NCBI GenBank assembly: GCA_021401465.1
Contig: JADDMT010000001.1
Coordinates: 1-64,000 of the forward strand
Length of the DNA stretch: 64,000 bases
Source of the DNA: Teratosphaeria epicoccoides
Lineage: Eukaryota > Ascomycota > Dothideomycetes > Mycosphaerellales > Teratosphaeriaceae
Direction of reading: 5' to 3'
Shown: piece by piece, positions 44,672-55,596 of the stretch
Layout of the letters: every line of letters begins with the position of its first letter
Numbering within the stretch: position 1 is the first letter of the stretch
Translations under genes and position numbers: made by a program
The notes under the pieces: generated by a model
Database searches by the model: none
Seen by the model: only the letters and a program-made list of their open reading frames with translations
Told to the model about the DNA's origin: nothing

Positions 44672-45275
44672 ATGGCAAAGAGCGACACAGCACAGCAAGC
44701 ACGGCCGGATGTAGTCACACTTCAGCCTGGCGAGATCGGTCCAAACGGGAAGGTGGTGAAGAGACAGAAGAGCACGTACAAGAAAAGTGATTCTAATGCG
44801 CCAAGGAGGCCTATGACAGCCTTGTTTGCATACCTACAAGACCAGCCCTACAACCTTGCTGCGCATTTGGCGGTAAAGACGGGCAGAACGCCCATAAGGC
44901 GGTACCGAGCGCTGCAACCAGCGAAGCAAGGAAGAGGAGCAGCCATATTGCGGTGCGCACCAGCGTGCCTCGGAGGACCACAAGAAGGAGCTCGCAACCT
45001 GGACAGGCCATCGCGAGAAGTTTCACGACACTGTCGCGAATTTGCAGCTGGTGAGGAGATTCTATTCGAGACGTCTGGCGCATTGCGAATGGCGAAGGCT
45101 TATGCAGAACCCAGCGCTTGAGTCGACAGATCACGACAGTGGGGCTGAAGATACCCGTGGCATGACTCCAGTTTGGGATCTGCCAGGCGCGCCGGTGCTC
45201 GTGAGTTGCTTAGCACGCACCACAGATGAGATGGGTCGGGTCGCAGGTTCGAATTGTACAGGTGTAGAGGAGTGA
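44672..45275 (+). CDS. HMG-box protein, possibly degenerate
   Basis: The frame starts 12 bp after HFI1. It encodes a basic N-terminus (NGKVVKRQKSTYKK) and the first HMG-box helix (SNAPRRPMTALFAYLQDQ). The rest of the box (SKEEEQPYCGAHQRASEDHKKEL) lies in another frame. A 49-nt intron (44873-44921, donor GTAAAG, acceptor CCAG) rejoins them but removes about 16 residues of the box. Reading through that segment (RTPIRRYRALQ) gives a normal-length box but then needs a frameshift near 44915-44930. The protein is about 184 residues if spliced. Its C-terminal 70 residues resemble nothing known and may not be coding. HMG-box proteins bind and bend DNA. The gene may be real with an unusual box, or a decaying copy. 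Confidence 0.45.
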
Positions 45276-45665
45276 CAGGGCCTCTTCGTGAGAGGGTGCG
45301 GTCCCGCAAGCAATGTTTCGCTTGATCTGGCGGCGACGGCGACGTGGGAAGGGCAGGCGGATTGGAGACGCTCGAGTCGAGTTAGAACGTCGTGCTCGCC
45401 AAGGCGTCTCGGACAATCTGGAGTCGACGGACACCCGGGTAGCGTAGACAGAATCTAAGAAACAATGGCGTCTCCTGAGTCCGGGCCCGTGAATCCGTGG
45501 TGATGGTGCTTCTTCCCATGTGCACGGATTGACTGGCGTCGACCAATTTCCCAGTCGTGATGCCGTGACTAAGCAGAGCCGTTACACATAGTGCACACGC
45601 CGACCGGCATGTCACGACAACGGAAAAACATACAGGAGTCGTGCTGTGCCTTGATCTTCCTCTAT
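45276..45665. other. Short intergenic region
   Basis: No gene is seen. It should contain the promoter of the phosphoesterase gene. Confidence 0.45.
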
Positions 45666-46653
45666 ATGGCAGCATACTACACATTTGAGGACCTCTCCGG
45701 CTCGCGTGATCCAGTGCACACCGAAAATCCCTATCAAGGACTGATTGACGCTTGCAACAATGACGCCGTTCGTCCATGGTCTTGTCGCATGTTTGCGCTT
45801 AAGCTCACCTTGAGTACAGATACAAATACAGGAGCGCTACGACACGCATCGGAGAAATCGCAATAGCCAACAACGTCAGAAGCTCCTGGCTTCGGACTTC
45901 CCAGGCGTGACCGTCGACGAAATCCTCGCCAAGCTTGAAGACCCTACCATTGAGCCTGAATTCAAGGACTGGAGACACTGTCTAGTATTTTGGGCTCGAC
46001 CGCCAGCGAAAGTGCGAAGCTTGATTGCTGAGATACAGGCCAAGCTGGAACATGCAGCGCCTGGCCTTTGGATCATGCCTACATCTAGTCTTCATATGAC
46101 GGCGCTGGAGATCACGCACTCGCGGACGGCCGAGGAGATTGATGTGCTGGTTGCCAAGATGCTTCCCGGCGTGGCAGAGATGACAGACTATACCCTTAAC
46201 CACCATACCACACTGGTGAAACCTCTCGTCAGCTACGATGCACAAGCCCTCGCTCTTTCCTATGTCCCTGCCGCTGGGGAGGGTGGCGATTCTGACCATG
46301 CGTATACCTACCATCATCTACGTCGGGACTTGCACGAGAAGGCTCAAGCTACTGGGATTAGTGTCGCGAGTCGTTATGTAATTCCGTCCGCGCATTTGAC
46401 CATTGGCAGGTTTATTACGAAGAAAGACTTTCAGACTGGAAGGGGCGCTGTCGACAAGGACAAAGTGGCGGCATTTGTCAAGGTGATTGATGATGTCAAC
46501 AGCTGGTTGATGAAGGAGTACTGGCCTAGTACAAGCGGAAGACAGGCGGGGGGTGAATGGATCGTCGGCCAAGAGAAGGGTCTTGATTTTCGGAAGGGTA
46601 CTCTGTGGTATGGGAGTGGGGGTGAGACTGTGAGATTGGGAAAGGGACTGTGA
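45666..46653 (+). CDS. 2H phosphoesterase family protein (RNA ligase / cyclic phosphodiesterase fold)
   Basis: Exons 45666-45767 and 45820-46653 join in phase 0 over a 52-nt intron, giving 311 residues. The first exon (MAAYYTFEDLSGS, PYQGLIDACNND) and the start of the second (IQIQERYDTHRRNRN) match a fungal family I recall. The two catalytic HxT motifs are both intact: SLHMTALEI and AHLTIGRF, about 110 residues apart, as in 2H enzymes. Other conserved pieces are FKDWRHCLVFWARPP and WIVGQEKGLDFRKG. Such enzymes hydrolyse 2',3'-cyclic phosphates or related RNA or nucleotide ends. The actual substrate of this fungal group is not established as far as I know. The long in-frame extension from the GTG at 45907 is not the start. 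Confidence 0.82.
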
Positions 46654-49566
46654 ACGAGCGCAAAGCAAAGGCTGCCTATGCCGAACCGCTGACTGCAGAG
46701 TGCGAGTCAATCGTATGAATGCACCGACGATAACCTGACAGATGCTTGAGGTCAGCGCGGTCATTGCATCAGTCATTCAACCAGTAGACTGGCTGACAGG
46801 TGTGACGAGATTGATCAATGTTGACGGTATTATCGCACAGTCAACCCTGTCAGCGAGCAATTGACTGCGTTGACAAGCAGTCACGTACATCAGCAAGCGG
46901 TCATTCATGAATCCAAGCAGTCCACAATAATTGGTTGGCTGATGCAACCGCTAGAGTAGCGCGATGTCATCTGGAAAGCGTCGTGCGACCGCTGGTTGAG
47001 GCACCTAGAGTACCCAATGGACAGATACTCTGCACTGGCCTACTGTCATTCCATCGCATGGCCCAGATCTCGGGTGCAGTGCTGAGCACAATATCGGCAA
47101 CAAGCCATGACAGTCGGGTACGTACTCACTCGCGAAAGTCCGATTCCCGGCATTGCATGTGCTGGCCTTACACGGGGCACCTCACCATCCGAACATACTC
47201 CAGAGCGTTGCAGGGTCGGATGGGCACAGCTGAAAGTTCACGAAAGCGCGTTGTCTGTCAAATTCCCTCAAGATCAGCTGCTATCCCGGGCAGACCTATG
47301 CCATAGCCCATCCAAATCGATGATCACGTGCGCAGCACACGCTCGGGCTTGATCCTCTTGGAAGAGGTGTAGTTGCCTATTGAGCCTATAGAATGAGCCC
47401 GCTCGAACGACAATAAAGCCAGCCAAGCCTTGCTGGCCAGTCAGAAAGCTTCTCGTTGTCATCTTTAAGGCAAACCGTATACGCTTGGTCAAGTTTCCTG
47501 TATGCGAAGTCTACCACAACCATTGCGAATACCATTTGGGCCAAATTTAGCCCCTCGCGAGACCTAATGCATTACCGAGGAGCGGTGCAGCAGCGCGGCA
47601 TGCTGTGCTGGAGGCTGCTCCTCGCCACTTTAGACTGCTACTTGCATCCCTGCTGATGCGATTTTTGAGCGTCACCTCGCTCATAGGATCCTGACATGTC
47701 GGCATGCTCAGGCGATCTAAGCTGCTGCGATCGCGTGCGATCGGACTTGCCAGCGCCATCTGCTTCATGCCCTTGTCAGCCGCGTGGAGAGAGAGCTGTC
47801 CAATGCGCGGAATCTAGACGCTTTCGAGCAAGGTCAGCAACGAAGATCCTGAGCAGAACCCCAACTCTACGCCACACATAGTCAAGGAGCATCCAGTGCT
47901 GATGACTCGCTCACATAGCTTCTGGTAAGGATCAATCAAAACATAGTTCCAGATGTAACACCGCCATCTCAGCCGTCTCCAGTCCTGCCTAGCATCGTAA
48001 AGAGCTCGAAAAGGAAAAACTTCCAGGCCGACTATCATTAGGCTCCTTAGCTGTACCCGAGAAAGTCGTCCTCGTTTCGACGCAAGTCCAAGCCAAGTCA
48101 ACAGTAATCCGTCAAATTGACGTCAGCACAGACAACCCGTCTTCCAGATCGCCTTCAGACAAACCATTCATGAAAGCTAGGCTCAATGTTAGCATGCGCG
48201 ACAGCCCGAGTCCTGACGTCTGCCCTGTGTATGGGGTTCTCAAATTCAACTCCCGTTTGAGTGGCGACCAGGTAATCCATATGCCAAGAGCCATAATAAC
48301 CTGCATGGATATTGCGAGGTTGGTTGAAGATAAGATTCGAATCAGCCCGCCCGGAGACTATGCCGTGGAATGCGAACTCAGGAATCTCTTCGCTATTGAC
48401 CATCACGACGCAAGGAACGTCGAACCTATAGCCGGATCTGACACCCGCTACATACCGTGGATTCTATATACAGTTGGTCACAAGCATATTGCTGGCAGAG
48501 GGTGTTGTTGGTTTGACGCGAAACAATTTGAGGACTCAGGACTACCACCAGAGACGAACCAACCCAATGGGGCCATTATCAGGCACTCAACGGCTATCAG
48601 CTTCGCACCTTTAGCGAACGCCGTCGAAGGCGGCTGTTATGCGCGACGATCCTTCTGGCTCGGCCGGGAGACTGTTGCATTGGTTGGCTGTTGAAATGGT
48701 AATATCTGGGGCCTGGGCAAAGGTCCCTCTAGTTTCGTGCGATGCGTTATTTAACTTATATGTTAATTACTATTGACAAGTCCACCAGGTGTTAACGGAA
48801 TTGAGCCGTCCATACTGGCTACTTACCTTATACCATACGCCGCCCATGCGGTGACCTGCAAGTTTAGATCACTACACACTCGGTAGGGAGGCGTATAAGC
48901 TAATAGCCCTGAAGACAGGTTAAGTACAGACCACGTATAACTGCAGTCACATCCTATCTAGTCTTGACAATCACGTAGATCCTTGAACAAAGTAGTCTCT
49001 GCTCAAATGTAATGAACCCTCTGCTATCCACAAGATTATCAGAGATTCTCAGGAGAGCTATTTAGACTGTTCTCCGGCAGAAGAAGCTACTCTACCTCCA
49101 GACCTGCTGATAGATATAGAAGATAAGCAGGTACACGGCAACTTGTCTATACTAAGGTTAGCCGATCACAGGCGGACTACTCCAGCTAACTCGTATATAT
49201 GCATCCCCCTAGTGTACCTCGCTGCATGTGTGGGGTCGCAAACGCAGCCCAACCTTTTCCGTATTCGACGGGTGCTCGCTCTGGACGACTTGAGGAGCTG
49301 ATCTGATCCAATCGAGACGTGAGATGTCTTCCTAGATGATATGAGCTGCTTGCCATAGGTCCACATGGTTGTAGAGATGAAGGAGCGTCGACGCTCACAC
49401 GGTCAAGGACACCTTAGGTATAGTGCACCTCTGCCAGACCGCAAGTGATGTCTCTGGCCCGTTGTCGGTAATCGGAACTCGATCAAAGGCCGCATGTAGG
49501 GATCGTGCTCTGGTGTCTACAGCGAACACTTTGACGAGACCTCCTTTTGGAACGTGCATAGGGAGG
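46654..49566. other. Gene desert with an AT-richer island
   Basis: The longest gap in the right half, 2.9 kb. No frame has coding bias. The part from about 48690 to 49400 is visibly richer in A/T than the rest of the window, as expected for old repeat or transposon remnants altered by repeat-induced point mutation, though I recognise no transposon protein or terminal repeat. The last few hundred bases should include the promoter of the GH31 gene. Confidence 0.4.
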
Positions 49567-52212
49567 ATGCCGCACCAAGATGAGCTGGTCCCAAGCCGCT
49601 ACAAATTGATCGCCTCGCCCGGTCCAACAGGAGGCGCAACCGAAATCGAGCTTCGCAGTGAACAAGGGCTACAAGGCCCCGCCACACTGGCTTTCAAATC
49701 GGTCAAAGAGGGGTTGTTCAGAGTGACATTTTTCTCCAAATCCCACCCACTGCCGCCCTTTCCAAGCGCCCGCCGACCTCAAGTTGAGACCCTCGGCCTT
49801 CGGACCGTCGAGACAGGGGACTTTGCGAAGACATTCCATCGTGGCGATGTCGAGGCCAAAATTGACTGGACGGATGTGCCGATCGTGTCAATAGGCTACA
49901 GCGGATTCCCGCCACTTCATGAAGATGTTGCGCATCGCTCGTACGTGCTGGACGGGCCCGGCATCGCACACTATACAAAGTATGCCAGAGGCGACCTTCA
50001 TCTTGGCCTGGGCGAGAAGGCGGCACCGATGGACCTCTCGAACAGGCATTTCACACTCTCAGCCACAGACTGCTTTGGGTATGATGCCTTGACATCTGAT
50101 CCGATGTACAAGCACATTCCTCTGCTGATACGAGCGACTCCCAATGGAGTCGTTGGGACCTTTTCGGCAAGCCACGCCCGCGGCTACACCTCCGTAGGCT
50201 CAGAAATGGATGGTATGTGGGGCTACTACAAAGTCTACAGGCAGGACTATGGCGGTCTAGACGAATATATCCTCATTGGCAAGACAATGCAGGAGGTGGT
50301 CACCATTTATGCTGATCTGGTGGGCTACCCTCTCCTTGTGCCACGTTGGTCACTTGGCTATCTAGCCGGCGGGATGAAGTACTCCATGCTGGACCCGGAG
50401 AGAGACGGCGTGCGTGCCCAGGACGCCCTGATGGATTTCGCGAGCAAGCTCGTCAGGCACGATATACCGTGCTCCGGGTTTCAATTGAGCAGTGGGTATA
50501 CAATGTCAGAAGATGCGCTCCGGACTCGAAATGTCTTCACCTGGAACAAACAGCGCTTCCCAGACCCAGAGCTGTTCGCGGACGAGTTCCACAGGCGAGG
50601 TATCAGGCTCATTGCAAATATCAAGCCGTATGTTCTCAAGAACCATCCCGCATATGCCGAGCTTGAAGCCAAAGGCGCATTCTTCACGGACCCAGGGACG
50701 GGCAATTCTGGTATTGCCCGACTTTGGAGTTCTGGTGGCGGCACCAGCGGCGAGGGCGGGCACATTGATTTTACTTCCGAAGCTGGATATGCGTTTTGGT
50801 ACAATGGCGTGAAGGAACTCCGAAAGACCGGCATGGATTGTATGTGGAACGACAATAATGAATACCTCGTCCCATCAGACAAATGGGAGCTTGCGCTAGA
50901 ACACTCGGCAGTGGCCGAAGGCAGAACAGCAGATTCCGCAAACGTGAAAAGAAAGGACATTGGTCTTTGGGGCAGGGCAATGCAAACCGAGCTCCACGGG
51001 AAATGCTCGCACAACGCATTGCTCGAAGTCTGCCCAGACGAGCGACCTTTCGTCCTCACTCGCTCAGCAACAGCCGGCACCATGAAGTACGCCTGCTCTT
51101 CATGGTCGGGCGACAATGTTTCCTCCTGGGACGGCATGCGCGGCGCCAACGCCATCTCCCTCAACGCCGGCCTCTGTCTACTCCAATGCTACGGCCACGA
51201 CATTGGCGGCTTCGAAGGGCCTCAACCATCTCCCGAGCTTCTGCTCCGCTGGGTCCAGCTCGGTTGCCACAGCCCCAGATTCGCTATCAATTGCTACAAG
51301 ACCACGCAAGATTCTTTCGTCGGCGATGTGATAGAACCGTGGATGTACCCCGAGATCACGCCTCATATCCGTCGAGCAATTAAACGGCGATACCAGATCA
51401 TCCCGTACCTCTATAGTCTCATGCTCAAATCTCACTTGACCGCCGTTCCGCCCCAGCGCTGGACAGGCTGGGGCTACGAAGAGGACCCAGAAATCTGGCG
51501 TAGTAAAGTCCTCAAAGACGGCGAGACGCAGTACTGGCTTGGCGACTCTCTGCTCGTCGGCGGCGTCTACGAGCCCCACATTGATGAAGCGGGCGTCTAC
51601 CTTCCTAAACACAGCCATACGGATCCAGGCTTCCTGAACACCCATGCGCCTCACCAGTTTCTCCCAGCCGGCGGATGGCACAGAATCTCCTCACCGTGGA
51701 AAAACAGCATCCCGATCCTCGCGCGCATCGGTGGTGCTGTGCCTGTAGGCAAGAATGTTCAGGTTGCGGCTCCAGCAGACAAAGCTAATAAAGCCCGCTC
51801 GCCACTCGACGACTACCGCGGCGTAGAGATCTTCCCGCCATTACGGGGTCACGGTGATAAGGATACGTGGTTCACGAATGAGTGGCTTGAAGACGATGGG
51901 GTGAGCCCGCCTCCTGCGAAGTGCGCGAGGGTTGTGACAAGCTATTCTGCTGCTCACGGGGAGGTGATGGTGGATGTGCAGCTGCATATCGAAGATTTTG
52001 CGCCGCCGTGGTTGGAGAATGGGTTGGACATCATTCTGCCTGTGGGTGATGAGAGGGAAGTGGTGATGAAGGGAGAGGCAGGAAGGGTGGACGCGAGGAG
52101 GGTGGATGAGCATGGGAGGCGGACGTGCTGTATTTCTCTCGAGCATTTGACGAGTACGAGGAGAGCTGCAGATGGCGCTGGTGAAGAAGGTGACGTGAGT
52201 GGGCCCGCGTGA
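49567..52212 (+). CDS. Glycoside hydrolase family 31 protein
   Basis: A single exon; the first in-frame ATG (MPHQDELVPSRYKL) gives 881 residues. The GH31 barrel is clear: YLAGGMKYSMLD, GFQLSSGYTMSED, GIRLIANIKPYVL, the nucleophile aspartate in MDCMWNDNNEY, the acid/base region SWSGDNVSSWDGMRGANAIS, and GHDIGGFEGPQPSPELLLRW. An N-terminal beta-sandwich (residues about 20-290) and a C-terminal beta domain complete the family plan. GH31 enzymes cleave alpha-glucosidic or alpha-xylosidic bonds. There is no signal peptide, so an intracellular role (oligosaccharide or starch breakdown) is more likely than secretion. Substrate specificity cannot be told by eye. Confidence 0.9.
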   Translation: MPHQDELVPSRYKLIASPGPTGGATEIELRSEQGLQGPATLAFKSVKEGLFRVTFFSKSHPLPPFPSARRPQVETLGLRTVETGDFAKTFHRGDVEAKIDWTDVPIVSIGYSGFPPLHEDVAHRSYVLDGPGIAHYTKYARGDLHLGLGEKAAPMDLSNRHFTLSATDCFGYDALTSDPMYKHIPLLIRATPNGVVGTFSASHARGYTSVGSEMDGMWGYYKVYRQDYGGLDEYILIGKTMQEVVTIYADLVGYPLLVPRWSLGYLAGGMKYSMLDPERDGVRAQDALMDFASKLVRHDIPCSGFQLSSGYTMSEDALRTRNVFTWNKQRFPDPELFADEFHRRGIRLIANIKPYVLKNHPAYAELEAKGAFFTDPGTGNSGIARLWSSGGGTSGEGGHIDFTSEAGYAFWYNGVKELRKTGMDCMWNDNNEYLVPSDKWELALEHSAVAEGRTADSANVKRKDIGLWGRAMQTELHGKCSHNALLEVCPDERPFVLTRSATAGTMKYACSSWSGDNVSSWDGMRGANAISLNAGLCLLQCYGHDIGGFEGPQPSPELLLRWVQLGCHSPRFAINCYKTTQDSFVGDVIEPWMYPEITPHIRRAIKRRYQIIPYLYSLMLKSHLTAVPPQRWTGWGYEEDPEIWRSKVLKDGETQYWLGDSLLVGGVYEPHIDEAGVYLPKHSHTDPGFLNTHAPHQFLPAGGWHRISSPWKNSIPILARIGGAVPVGKNVQVAAPADKANKARSPLDDYRGVEIFPPLRGHGDKDTWFTNEWLEDDGVSPPPAKCARVVTSYSAAHGEVMVDVQLHIEDFAPPWLENGLDIILPVGDEREVVMKGEAGRVDARRVDEHGRRTCCISLEHLTSTRRAADGAGEEGDVSGPA

Positions 52213-52950
52213 CGGAGATGGGGAAAAGTCTGGATATTTTGCATATTTAATAGTTGATAGACATTGCAGGATAGCGGGGTCCGTAGGAACGACTGCTGTG
52301 TGGGTGCTTGACGAGCCATAAAATTAGAGCGACCCGTGTAATTAATCAGTAACGACATAGGAGTCACGGCGTTCATAGTATGATCTGCTCTGGCAACGCG
52401 CTTTTGTCATCTTTCTCGCTCACGTTCTATGTCGAGGGAGGACTGGCATTACTGCTTTTCTTGAAATCGAGGCAGCAGCCTACATGTGGTAGCACGCCGA
52501 CCAACACGATACTTGCTTCGAGGATGAATCGTCATATCGGTTACATGCGAAAAGCATTCCTAAGAGCCTCCTTGTTTTTTCCTAACAACATAATTTATTT
52601 TTCCGCCAGAATCCTTCACGTACGGCCATAGGCGACAGATAACAGAGGATCCCGTCCGCTCTCCTGAACTTAAGCTGTCGACCGATGGATTAGTACTACG
52701 GTCGGTGACGACGTGGGAATACCCATTGCTGTACGTTTTGCTTTTTTCTATGTTGCTTCCTTGGTGTTCGGGCTTGCCATGGTGGTGTGCAGACAAGGAG
52801 TGTGTGGGCAGGGACATTTACGGGCTGCTTACAGGAGCTCGGTGGAGCGAGACATCAATTGAAAACTGGTGAGCAATAATCGCTGGGGTTTTCCGAGAGA
52901 GTTTGGTACAGCCTGATGGACAGTGCAATCGAAATGCGCTATGTACTGCC
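52213..52950. other. Gene-free stretch
   Basis: This is a convergent intergenic region between GH31 and LAS17 that presumably holds both 3' untranslated regions. No other feature is seen. Confidence 0.5.
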
Positions 52951-54864
52951 TCAGTCCCAATCATCATCATCTTTCTCGTCATCTGCAAACACGTTAGCAC
53001 CAGTCTGCCGAAACCTATGGGTAGACAAAGAGCAGAACTTACCGCTATGACTAACCTTACTCTTCCTCACGGCCAACGCGCTTGCCAACGCCCCAGCGAG
53101 ACCACCCTGCGCATCACTGCCTCCTCCGCCTCCTGGAGCCGCTGGAGGTGCCGAAGGCTCTTGCCCTGGCACCATCGCCGCACTTCGATCCCGTTTCTCC
53201 GCATCGCTGACTTTCTTCAATCTCGCTCCGCCTCTGATGTCCGCGAGGAGACCGTCGCGAGCAGGCACCGCTTGCTTCGGCACTGCAGCAGCCGTGTCTG
53301 CGTCCACGCCCGTTGACGCACCAGGAGCTCGCGGAGGCATAGGTGGAGGAGGCGGAGGACCTCCTGCGTTGGTGGTTGGAGGAAGTGGTGGCGGCGGTGG
53401 AGCGCCAGAGGAAGCAGCAGGTGGCGGCAACGGTGGAGCAGGGGGAGGTGCGCCATTTGTAGCCGGTGCAGGAGGGACGGTTCTTGTAGTCGAGGGAGGC
53501 AAAGGTGGAGGGGGTGGCGGTCCTCCGTCGAAAGCGCCTGCGTTTGTGCTTGGTGAAGCGCGAGGAGGGGGAGGCGGAGGCACAGCGCCAGGAGCAGCAG
53601 CCACCTCTCTCGGTGGCGGCGTAGGTGGTACGCCACCAATTCTCGGAGGGGGCTGAGGTGGACCAGATGGCACTCTCTTGCCCTCGAAAGGAGGCGGAAC
53701 GGCAAATCGGGTGCTGGGTTTTTCATCCACGGGCTCTTTCGGTGGCCGTGGAGGTGGCGGTGGAACGGGTGTTCCATTCACAGCGTTGCTAACAGCTCTA
53801 CTCCGGTTAGGTGGCAGTGGTGGCTCGTTCGCAAATTTGCCAGCATCGGCGATGGGTGGCGGTGCTCTGAACCTGGGTCGGGGAGGACTTGGCTCCCGAG
53901 GCGGACTTGGGCTCGGACTTGGTGGCTTCTGAATAGCAGGTACGCCTGCTGTTCTCCGGGATGGCGGTGGCGCAGGGGGTAGCCCTCTCTTTCCGCCCGA
54001 TGATCCAGTATTCTGTGGGCTTAGATTGCCCGGGGGAGGTGGTGGAGGCGCGCGTGCCGCACGGTCTTTCTTTTCTGCCTCTGCAGCTGCAGTAGCCTTG
54101 TTCTGCTCCAAATAGCTCTTGATGAAGCCCGCGTGTTCCTCGATCTGATCTTCCGTGATGCCCATCTGTAAAAGATCTGCCAGGACAGCCTGCACGGCCG
54201 GATCGCTCAGATCAATCCCACTTGCACTGGCCGGCCTACTGGTGGTCGGTGTGGGCTGCTGCGCCGGACTCTGACCTCCGTGTATCTCCAACCCTTTTGG
54301 TGGAATAATGCTCTGCGCGGGCTGGCGATCCGCCGCACTGCTGTGATGTCTCCCAAACAATCTTCCCAGTCTCCCCGTTCCATGATGACTCTCGCCCACA
54401 CTCTGCGTCTGCGGCACCTGTCCATATCCAATCTGCGCTGGTCCAGTCGCAAACGGCTTGGCCTTGGTGGCCTTGTGCGCATTCTTCTCCCTCTCGTCCA
54501 TCTTCTTCTTAAACTGCTTCGCCTCCTTCTCATCCGCAAAGCTCAGTCCCCACATACACTCCTCGCCCTCGAAGCTGTGAAAAAAGGTACGGTCCTGGTG
54601 GTATTGAAAGGTGTCGTAGATCTCTTGATCCCATATGACGCCGCGGTTGGAGGGGCTAATATCAACCAGCTTGACCCAGAAGGTGTTCCCGACCAAGTCG
54701 TTGGCAAGCACCGCCGCGCCCTGGAGCCCTGTATCCTGCCATCGCCCGCTACTTGGGAGGGAAACGTACAGTTTGGCGACGGCGACGGCGTGGATCTTGT
54801 TGGAGGCTTTGGGTACTGTGCGCTTGACCGTCTGTTTGTCGTCGTCTGAGAGGATGGACGGCAT
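52951..54864 (-). CDS. LAS17: WASP homologue LAS17, actin nucleation promoter
   Basis: Exons 53043-54864 and 52951-52982 give 617 residues. The N-terminal WH1/EVH1 domain is evident (KIHAVAVAKLYVSLPS, GVIWDQEIYDTFQYHQ, RTFFHSFEGEECMWGLSFAD). A long proline-rich region with PPPPP runs (SH3 and profilin targets) follows, then a WH2 motif (DGLLADIRGGARLKKV) and, after a 60-nt intron, the acidic Arp2/3-binding tail SDDEKDDDDWD. The intron length is divisible by three, so unspliced sequence would add an in-frame insert before the tail. The protein activates Arp2/3 at cortical actin patches for endocytosis. The terminal tryptophan needed for Arp2/3 binding is present. Confidence 0.94.
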   Translation of the reverse strand: MPSILSDDDKQTVKRTVPKASNKIHAVAVAKLYVSLPSSGRWQDTGLQGAAVLANDLVGNTFWVKLVDISPSNRGVIWDQEIYDTFQYHQDRTFFHSFEGEECMWGLSFADEKEAKQFKKKMDEREKNAHKATKAKPFATGPAQIGYGQVPQTQSVGESHHGTGRLGRLFGRHHSSAADRQPAQSIIPPKGLEIHGGQSPAQQPTPTTSRPASASGIDLSDPAVQAVLADLLQMGITEDQIEEHAGFIKSYLEQNKATAAAEAEKKDRAARAPPPPPPGNLSPQNTGSSGGKRGLPPAPPPSRRTAGVPAIQKPPSPSPSPPREPSPPRPRFRAPPPIADAGKFANEPPLPPNRSRAVSNAVNGTPVPPPPPRPPKEPVDEKPSTRFAVPPPFEGKRVPSGPPQPPPRIGGVPPTPPPREVAAAPGAVPPPPPPRASPSTNAGAFDGGPPPPPPLPPSTTRTVPPAPATNGAPPPAPPLPPPAASSGAPPPPPLPPTTNAGGPPPPPPMPPRAPGASTGVDADTAAAVPKQAVPARDGLLADIRGGARLKKVSDAEKRDRSAAMVPGQEPSAPPAAPGGGGGSDAQGGLAGALASALAVRKSKVSHSGKFCSLSTHRFRQTGANVFADDEKDDDDWD

Positions 54865-55596
54865 CTTTGCGATCTATGGGTTCAACCGCGGGCTCTGATC
54901 TAAACCTCGTGCTTTATCCCATGGGGTCAATCGAGCATCCAATGTCCAGTGGGCGTGCGGTGCAGCAAAGCATGTGAGCCAACAACTGAGGCCCAGTCGC
55001 CGCGGCTGAGGCTGATCCTTCGTCAAATGCTGGCGATCCTAGTCAAAGGTGCCAGTAAGATTAGCAGGAGCTCCTCCACCTTTTCGCTGTTGTAGCAGAG
55101 ATATCGGCGCCTGAGACAGCCTCATGCATGTAACACTGGAAGAGTTTCCGAAGAGGCACCTTCATGTTTGGCTGACGTAGCCAGGAACAGCCAAGACGTG
55201 GGCAACACGCCGCTCTTCGGCACAGTATTTGGGCGCTGATACCTATTCACCATACACGCAAGATATATACATCATGACCTATGGCAGGAAGGTAATGCTC
55301 GCGTAGGCGTGAAAAGGCAAGAATCAGATGTTCGGGTGGCATCAGACGAATGTTCGTTGCTCGTCATATCCTATCTAACGCTTCAAATGCTCGCAATAAG
55401 AACTCCACCTCTTTCTTGACTCTCCATGTGCCAGAGACATGCGCTGGTGGCCAGCCGTCCTCGTAAACGGGCATCGTTCAGCGTGAGCAATTGTCGCTCA
55501 GCAGCACCGCATCACCCTCTGCCAGCGTACGTCCACGCCTTCGCACACATGTCCACATATGCCAAACGTACCCAGCGGTCCCTCGTGAACGCCCTC
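54865..55596. other. Gene-free stretch
   Basis: This is the LAS17 promoter and the 3' flank of the eIF1A gene, both on the minus strand. No additional feature is supported. Confidence 0.45.

Noticed and set aside
45190..45275. tRNA-like sequence with GTCGCAGGTTCGAATT and a possible D-arm
   Set aside because: The T-loop consensus is present and a 4-bp D stem can be drawn, but the T stem, anticodon stem and acceptor stem do not pair. It may be a chance match or a degraded tRNA.
48170..48694. Plus-strand frame of 174 codons in the gene desert
   Set aside because: No coding bias, no motif, and in a compositionally mixed region; I could not support it.
49423..49566. N-terminal extension of the GH31 frame
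   Set aside because: It opens only from a GTG and does not resemble a signal peptide; the ATG at 49567 is preferred.
53237..53932. Plus-strand Gly-rich frames
   Set aside because: They are the reverse complement of the proline-rich region of LAS17.
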